Origin: 01-FULL-43-15b sp964472675
GTDB lineage: Bacteria > Patescibacteriota > Microgenomatia > UBA8517 > UBA10165
DNA length: 15,200 nt
Reading direction: 5' to 3'
Assembly: GCA_964472675.1 (NCBI GenBank)
Contig: CAYYLO010000021.1
Coordinates: 1-15,200 of the forward strand
Shown here: piece by piece, positions 11,551-15,200 of the stretch
Layout of the letters: every line of letters starts with the position of its first letter
How positions within the stretch are numbered: the first letter of the stretch is position 1
The notes under the pieces: generated by a model
The model's input: the letters and a program-made list of their open reading frames with translations, nothing else
What the model was told of the DNA's origin: nothing
The model's database searches: none
Position numbers and translations under genes: made by a program

Positions 11551-12234
11551 ATGGACAAGCTTCAAAAAATAGCATTTCCGATAATAGTTGCTCTAGTGTT
11601 GACAGGCTTGGGGTGGTTTCTTTTTAAGTCAATTAATAAGCCGCTGCCGGGGGAAGCCGTAACTCTTTTGAGTCGTGATCATGTAACGGACATTTCCAAT
11701 GTCCAATATAGTTCTAGTCCGCCGACTTCCGGGCCTCATTTTTCAGCCTGGGCCAAAGCAGGCGCGTATGACGAAATTTTGTCTGACGGATACCTTCTGC
11801 ACTCTTTGGAGCATGGGTATGTGGTGGTTTCGTATGATTGTACGAAACCATTTTCCATTTCTCATTTTCCATTTTCCATTGTAGCGTATGCGCACGAGGG
11901 CGAAGAACCTGCGGCGACTTTATCGGCCACAGAAGCTGCTCAACCTCTGGCTGTAGCGGGGGAAAGCGAACCTTTTACACCCGAGAACGCGCCGAAGGTA
12001 GTTGCACTTCCGGAGGCTTTCAAAACAGACTCATGTAAGGTTCTTGCCGGGCAATTGGCCCGGTATTTAAAAGTTGCAAAAAGAGTAATTGTTGTCCCGC
12101 GCCTGGGAATGGACACACCTATTGCCCTAACTGCCTGGGGGAGAATAGAAAAACTGGGTAATGTTGACGATGGAAAGATTAAAGAGTTTGTCAAAGCCTT
12201 TGAAAACCGTGGTCCTGAGCAAACTGATGAATAA
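11551..12234 (+). CDS. DUF3105 membrane-anchored protein
   Basis: The 227-residue protein has an N-terminal transmembrane anchor (about 7-25) and an outward domain with DUF3105 hallmarks: PPTSGPH (57-63), HSLEHGYVVVSY (84-95) and the C-terminal PRLGMDTPIALTAWGR (183-198). The function of DUF3105 is not established. Two cysteines, C97 (YDCTKP) and C162 (DSCKVL), occupy the region where relatives carry a Cys-containing segment, and the flanking genes are thiol-redox genes, so a disulfide-linked role is plausible. Between the cysteines lies an unusually long, low-complexity stretch (about 101-160). It starts with FSISHFPFSI, encoded by AT-rich ATTTTCCATT repeats like those found between genes. 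This loop looks like a repeat-derived expansion. The ATG follows a hairpin repeat by 8 nt, and no ribosome-binding site is clear. Confidence 0.88.
   Translation: MDKLQKIAFPIIVALVLTGLGWFLFKSINKPLPGEAVTLLSRDHVTDISNVQYSSSPPTSGPHFSAWAKAGAYDEILSDGYLLHSLEHGYVVVSYDCTKPFSISHFPFSIVAYAHEGEEPAATLSATEAAQPLAVAGESEPFTPENAPKVVALPEAFKTDSCKVLAGQLARYLKVAKRVIVVPRLGMDTPIALTAWGRIEKLGNVDDGKIKEFVKAFENRGPEQTDE
11850..11882 (+). repeat. ATTTTCCATT-type repeat inside the DUF3105 gene
   Basis: Tandem ATTTTCCATT/ATTTCTCATT units encode PFSISHFPFSI. They resemble the AT-rich repeat in pth (ISNFQFSIFN) and are read in the same phase. The resemblance in DNA and peptide supports a shared repeat family, but the units differ by one base (TCC against TCA). 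Confidence 0.45.
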
Positions 12235-12477
12235 CCGCTAAAGCGGAGCAAAGCCCCCACTAGATTTACTTTCAAAACAAAAAGTTCGGGAAGTGGAGCG
12301 TAGGAGAGGGTGTGGTCAGCGTTTCTTGCGTGGCTTTTTTCTGAAGGCGAGATAGACCAAAACAAAAGCGATAATTGTTAGTACAAAAGCGATTTGTGCT
12401 TGGTTAATGGTTGGCGTTAGATCAATCACAATTATTTCTCCATACAATTTTAGATGATACACGAGTTTCGTACTTCC
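12235..12477. other. Intergenic region before the 208-bp repeat element
   Basis: No plus-strand gene is present. On the minus strand it contains most of a possible small membrane protein (12316-12483), listed separately. The rest shows no clear promoter or terminator. Confidence 0.4.
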
Positions 12478-12483
12478 TGTCAT
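12316..12483 (-). CDS. Possible small single-helix membrane protein
   Basis: The reading frame encodes a hydrophobic helix, AQIAFVLTIIAFVLVYLAF, followed by a very basic tail, RKKPRKKR, a pattern typical of a membrane anchor with a cytoplasmic basic end. An ATG at 12483 gives 55 residues but falls in the repeat element's terminal repeat. A GTG further inside (start of VIDLTPTINQ, preceded by GGAG) would give about 37 residues and is also possible. The longer frame reaching 12573 runs through repeat sequence and is not believed. It is antisense to the flanking genes, which lowers confidence. Confidence 0.4.
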   Translation of the reverse strand: MTGSTKLVYHLKLYGEIIVIDLTPTINQAQIAFVLTIIAFVLVYLAFRKKPRKKR

Positions 12484-12685
12484 TCCGTACTTGCCGCCAG
12501 AGGCGAGCCTCGCCCGTCTTTGACGAGGCCTCGCTGCGAAGCGGGCTTTCAGCGGGATACGGAATCTATACAAATAATTATTGATATATTCACTTCGTTC
12601 AGAAACGAATACGTTATAACAGATCGAAGATCTGATATATCGGAGCTTTGCTCCGTTATAGATTCCCGCTTTCGCGGGAATGACA
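12478..12685. mobile_element. Hairpin-rich MITE-like repeat element with TGTCATTCC terminal inverted repeats
   Basis: Ends are TGTCATTCC (12478-12486) and GGAATGACA (12677-12685). Internally it is a chain of perfect hairpins: ATTCCGTA (12482-12489) with TACGGAAT (12558-12565); GCCTCG with CGAGGC near 12509-12531; TTCGTT (12594-12599) with AACGAA (12604-12609); CAGATC (12620-12625) with GATCTG (12629-12634); CGGAGC (12641-12646) with GCTCCG (12650-12655); ATTCCCGC (12662-12669) with GCGGGAAT (12674-12681). GGAATCTATA (12561-12570) also pairs with TATAGATTCC (12657-12666). It has no coding capacity and is probably non-autonomous. The family of TGTCATTCC...GGAATGACA repeats is known in many bacterial genomes. 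Confidence 0.7.
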
Positions 12686-12865
12686 TGGAAGCAATTTTGT
12701 TAAGAAGTGCGAAACTTGTGAGAATAATTGAAAAATGAAGCATCGCCAATAAGCTGCTGCCGGACAGGTAGGGATCTCTTGACTGCGCCTGGAATGCAAT
12801 TTGCCTGGCGTTGTGAAAATTGGTTCTTGCGCGAGCATTGACGAGTATGATAAGTTTTCTCCTGT
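12686..12865. other. Region upstream of trxA
   Basis: No gene is supported. A TATGAT -10-like box lies at 12846-12851, 14 nt before the trxA ATG, but no good -35 box is found at the right distance. Nothing else was recognised. Confidence 0.35.
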
Positions 12866-13183
12866 ATGGTTGTTGCTGAAATTACCGACTCAGAGTTTGA
12901 CCAAAAAGTTACAAAATCAGATAAACCCGTTTTGGTCGACTTCCATGCTGTTTGGTGCGGGCCATGCAAGATGGCCGGGCCGATTTTGGATGAACTGGCG
13001 GACGAGTACAAAAACAAGGTTGAAATTGTAAAAGTTGATGTTGATAAAAACCCTAACTCAACACAGAAATTAGGTGTTATGTCTATACCAACGACAATTC
13101 TTTTTAAGGATGGTGCAGAGGTGGGAAGACAGGTGGGGTTTGGAGGGAAACAAAAATTTGCAGAACTTATACAAAAAGCCTAG
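12866..13183 (+). CDS. trxA: Thioredoxin
   Basis: The 105-residue cytoplasmic thioredoxin has the classical active site WCGPCK (W30, C31, C34) and the cis-Pro motif SIPTT. The fold order (DFHAVWCGPCKM, VDVDKNP, GVMSIPTTILFKDG, then the C-terminal helix) and the length are standard. It is reduced by thioredoxin reductase, encoded two genes downstream, and probably feeds electrons to the CcdA-like membrane protein. The start is an ATG without a clear ribosome-binding site. Its stop codon forms the loop of an intrinsic terminator, so its transcript probably ends there and the following genes need their own promoter or read-through. Confidence 0.96.
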   Translation: MVVAEITDSEFDQKVTKSDKPVLVDFHAVWCGPCKMAGPILDELADEYKNKVEIVKVDVDKNPNSTQKLGVMSIPTTILFKDGAEVGRQVGFGGKQKFAELIQKA

Positions 13184-13192
13184 GGCTTTTTT
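13173..13192 (+). terminator. Intrinsic terminator overlapping the trxA stop codon
   Basis: AAAAAGCC (13173-13180) pairs perfectly with GGCTTTTT (13184-13191) across the 3-nt loop TAG, which is the stop codon. The stem ends in a run of six T. A-U pairs dominate the stem, so it may be weak. Confidence 0.7.
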
Positions 13193-13193
13193 G

Positions 13194-13270
13194 AGAATTT
13201 TCAATTTTGCAATTTTCAATTTTCATTCAAAACTCAATGAATCAATTTTTAAACATTGATTCATTGAAAA
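13194..13270. repeat. AT-rich TTTTCAATTTTCAA repeat with a 13-bp perfect inverted repeat
   Basis: After TTTTCAA-type units, TCAATGAATCAAT (13234-13246) and ATTGATTCATTGA (13255-13267) form a perfect 13-bp stem with an 8-nt loop. Similar sequence occurs at 14594-14697 and, shortened, inside pth. The position just after the trxA terminator suggests a dispersed intergenic repeat. Confidence 0.65.
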
Positions 13271-13297
13271 TTTCATTTTGAAAGGTGGTGATATTTG

Positions 13298-13594
13298 ATG
13301 GAACCAACAATCAATAATGGACAAGTACCAGCGGAAGGAGTTTCCCCTTTACAACCAGTTCAACCGGCTGCCGGGGTAGTACCAACACCGACTCCTGCCG
13401 ATCAGCCAGCAAGCGATCCGGGATTGGGAGGGCCAGCCTCGCCGGAGCCAGCAGATGGAGGTTTAGGCGGGCCCGCTTCGCCAGAAGGAGGCCCAGAAAT
13501 ACCTAAAATTGAGCCGAATAATCCACCAGTGGAGCCAGAAAAACCGCAAGGTGGGGAAGAGCAAAGTGGGCAACAGACGCCTCCAGCGGCGTAA
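13298..13594 (+). CDS. Pro/Gly-rich low-complexity protein, unknown function
   Basis: The 98-residue protein is almost certainly disordered: rich in Pro, Gly, Glu and Gln, without Cys, a signal peptide or a membrane helix. A nine-residue unit, GLGGPASPE, occurs twice in the middle. The ATG at 13298 is preferred over the TTG three bases before it. The Shine-Dalgarno sequence AAAGGTGGTGAT (13281-13292), nearly the full anti-SD complement, is well placed. Such strong initiation is unusual among the native genes of this window. It is followed 11 nt later by trxB and is probably co-transcribed. The function is not recognised; a linker-like or interaction role is only a guess. Confidence 0.68.
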   Translation: MEPTINNGQVPAEGVSPLQPVQPAAGVVPTPTPADQPASDPGLGGPASPEPADGGLGGPASPEGGPEIPKIEPNNPPVEPEKPQGGEEQSGQQTPPAA

Positions 13595-13605
13595 GTTGTT
13601 AGTGT

Positions 13606-14591
13606 ATGGACAAAAATTTTGATGTGATTATCATTGGCTCCGGACCTGCCGGTTTGACTGCCGCGATTTATTGCACTCGCGCTGCTTTGTCAACACTGGT
13701 TTTGGCTGGAAGTTCGTGGGGCGGGCAGTTGATGTTAACCACAGACGTTGAAAACTTTCCCGGTTTTCCCCAAGGGATTATGGGGCCTGACTTAATGCAG
13801 AAAATGCGCCTGCAAGCAGAAAGGTTTGGAGCAGAGATTTTAAATGTTGATGTGGAGAAAGTGGATTTCTCGGGAGAGGAAGTAGGGGGAATTAGAGAAC
13901 TAAGGATAGTGGGGGATGGGAAAGCATACATAAGTCGAGCGGTGATTATTGCCACTGGCGCTCAAAGCCAATGGCTGGGACTTCCTTCAGAGCAGAGGTT
14001 AATTGGCCGCGGGGTTTCTTCATGTGCGCCTTGCGATGCGCCGTTTTTTAAGGAGAAAAACGTGATAGTTGTTGGAGGAGGAGATGCGGCTATGGAAGAG
14101 GCCCTGGTTTTAACTAAGTTTGCAAGAGAGGTTACGATAGTTCACAGAAGAGATGCATTTCGCGCTTCAAAAATAATGCAGGATAAAGTTTTTGATAATC
14201 CTAGAATTAAAATTATCTGGAATTCTGAGGTGGTAGAGATATTAGGGGAAGAGAAGGTAAGGGGAGTAAGGTTAAAAGACGCAGTTAGTGGGGAAATTAT
14301 AGAAACAGAAGTGGACGGAATATTTNNNNNNNNNNGGCGATAGGGCATAAACCATCAACAAATATTTTTCAAGGACAGGTAGAATTGGACGAAAAAGGGT
14401 ACATTAAGAAAATTTCCAATGAGGGAGAACGGAAACGAATCTATCCGACTTCTACTTCGGCGGAAGGGGTTTTTGTGGCGGGAGATGTACACGATCACCA
14501 TTACAGACAAGCAGTAACGGCTGCAGCCTTCGGATGTATGGCTGCGATGGATTTGGAGAAATGGCTGGGTGTAGAACAGGCAACAAGGTGA
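13606..14591 (+). CDS. trxB: Thioredoxin reductase (interrupted by a 10-N assembly gap)
   Basis: TrxB passes electrons from NADPH through FAD and a disulfide to thioredoxin. Visible parts are the FAD-binding GSGPAGLTAA (11-20), the redox-active SSCAPC (C140, C143), the NADPH-binding VGGGDAAMEEA (156-166), HRRDAFRASK and, after the gap, AIGHKPST and GDVHDHHYRQAVTAAAFGCMAAMD. The 10 N at 14326-14335 break the frame: the codons after them lie in another phase. Replacing the 10 N by 2 bases restores DGIFVAIGHKP, the family sequence, and gives a 325-residue protein, the usual length. The gene is therefore probably intact in the organism. It supplies reduced thioredoxin for the whole cluster. Confidence 0.95.
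14326..14335. other. Assembly gap (10 N)
   Basis: A fixed-length run of N lies inside trxB. The reading frame shows that the true missing length is 2 plus a multiple of 3, most simply 2 bases. Confidence 0.97.
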
Positions 14592-14593
14592 GG

Positions 14594-14697
14594 AAAATTT
14601 TCAATTCTCAGTTTACAATCAATTTTCAATGATTCATTGTTTCCAATTGAAGAATTGTAACATTGAAGCATTCAATGAAAATTGAAAATTGAAAATT
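14594..14697. repeat. AT-rich TTTTCAATTTTCAA-type repeat, intergenic
   Basis: The region holds ATTTTCAATTCTCA-type units on the left and the complementary ATTGAAAATTGAAAATTGAA run on the right (14676-14697), giving an imperfect inverted repeat around 14618-14682. It matches the repeat after trxA. It separates trxB from the DsbA-like gene. Confidence 0.65.
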
Positions 14698-14729
14698 AAT
14701 TTGACTCTCGTCAAATTCTAAGGTATCTT
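14698..14729 (+). promoter_or_regulatory. Promoter and putative operator of the DsbA-like gene
   Basis: The -35 TTGACT (14701-14706) and the -10 TATCTT (14724-14729) are 17 nt apart, and the ATG at 14739 follows after 9 nt. Over the -35 box, AATTTGAC (14698-14705) and GTCAAATT (14710-14717) form a perfect 8-bp inverted repeat with a 4-nt centre, a plausible repressor site. Confidence 0.65.
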
Positions 14730-14738
14730 TGGAAAATA

Positions 14739-15200
14739 ATGGCGGCTAGAAAAACTGCTAACCGAAGGCAAACTGCCAACACAGAAACTCCTCAGCCTGT
14801 CCAATATGTGACTTCAGGCACGTCTTCTTTGACCAAAATTTTACTCCCTGCTCTTATAGTCTTGCTCGTTGCCTCATCCTTTTTAATTGGGGTTCTCTGG
14901 ACAAAACTTTCCTATGCGCAAAAAGGAGTTACTTCTGCCCAGGCTGCAAATCCTGAGACAGCAGCAAACGCAGGAACAGGTGGAGGTCAGGCTGCGGGCG
15001 CTGCGGACATTGCGAGGCAGCCTTCAACAGTCGCAACCTTAGACACTATCAAAAATCTCTTTTCCAAAGATTTGATTAAGTTTGGGAAGGGAGAGAGTCC
15101 AGTTTTGTTTGTTGAGGTTGCCGATACAAGTTGTCCTTATTGCCATGTTGCAGCCGGTAAAAATCCTGCGCTTAACAAAGAAGTTGGAGCGCGATTTACT
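14739..15200 (+). CDS. Membrane-anchored DsbA-like thioredoxin-fold protein (3' end outside window)
   Basis: The frame is open from the ATG to the window end (154 codons). A basic, Thr/Gln-rich N-terminus is followed by a transmembrane helix at about residues 34-54 (ILLPALIVLLVASSFLIGVLW) and an Ala/Gly-rich linker (about 66-95). The thioredoxin-like domain starts near SPVLFVEVADTSCPYCHVAAG, with the active site CPYC at C132 and C135 followed by His. This matches the thioredoxin_4/DsbA group that oxidises, or with CcdA isomerises, thiols in exported proteins. CPYC plus the CcdA-like gene upstream suggests it is one of the envelope redox partners. The cis-Pro region lies outside the window. 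The gene has its own promoter, so it can be expressed apart from trxB. Confidence 0.88.
   Translation, partial: MAARKTANRRQTANTETPQPVQYVTSGTSSLTKILLPALIVLLVASSFLIGVLWTKLSYAQKGVTSAQAANPETAANAGTGGGQAAGAADIARQPSTVATLDTIKNLFSKDLIKFGKGESPVLFVEVADTSCPYCHVAAGKNPALNKEVGARFT

Noticed and set aside
12484..12573. N-terminal extension of the small minus-strand membrane protein
   Set aside because: The extension is a translation of the hairpin repeat element, rich in Arg and Ala, and not a plausible protein start.
13194..14697. Repeated TTTTCAATTTTCAA units as a possible CRISPR array
   Set aside because: The units are short, variable and without regular spacers, and no cas gene is present; they fit dispersed low-complexity repeats.

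Overview
The window looks like a metagenome-derived scaffold from a small-genome bacterium of the Candidate Phyla Radiation (Patescibacteria, probably Microgenomates-like). This is inferred from an archaeal-type ATP-dependent DNA ligase, short and tightly packed moderately AT-rich genes, several start codons 8-9 nt after a -10 box, and many copies of AT-rich TTTTCAATTTTCAA-type and TGTCATTCC-type repeats. A run of 10 N at 14326-14335 marks an assembly gap.

Region 1 (1-4705, native): the 3' end of a Fic-domain gene with a C-terminal winged helix; a small two-helix membrane protein; a VapBC-type toxin-antitoxin pair (RHH antitoxin, PIN toxin) behind a near-consensus promoter; ATP-dependent DNA ligase; peptidyl-tRNA hydrolase overlapping a small unknown gene; and, on the minus strand, a Nudix protein with a degenerate Nudix box.

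Region 2 (about 4706-9778): an alkyladenine DNA glycosylase (AAG) reads normally until about 5150, then changes abruptly into G+C-rich sequence. Native sequence resumes at about 9566 inside an O6-alkylguanine-DNA alkyltransferase (MGMT) domain. The 3' end of AAG and the 5' end of MGMT are both missing. An AAG-MGMT alkylation-repair operon therefore appears to have been interrupted by, or mis-assembled with, about 4.4 kb of foreign DNA. The block holds a membrane protein with a Cys-rich module, a serine alpha/beta hydrolase, two unknown proteins, a TrpR/YerC-like regulator and two sizeable stretches with no clear gene. No integrase, transposase, target duplication or terminal repeats were seen.

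Region 3 (9779-15200, native): a thiol-disulfide redox cluster, all on the plus strand: CcdA/DsbD-like electron-transfer membrane protein, unknown helical protein, membrane-anchored thioredoxin-like protein, DUF3105 protein, thioredoxin, Pro-rich protein, thioredoxin reductase (split by the N gap) and the start of a membrane-anchored DsbA-like protein. The likely logic is that NADPH electrons pass through TrxB and TrxA to CcdA and on to envelope thioredoxin-fold proteins, with DUF3105 as a possible partner or substrate.

Repeats are a second theme. A 208-bp hairpin-rich element with TGTCATTCC terminal inverted repeats lies before trxA. Related or AT-rich repeat sequence seems to be read in frame inside pth, the DUF3105 gene and the 169-residue gene.
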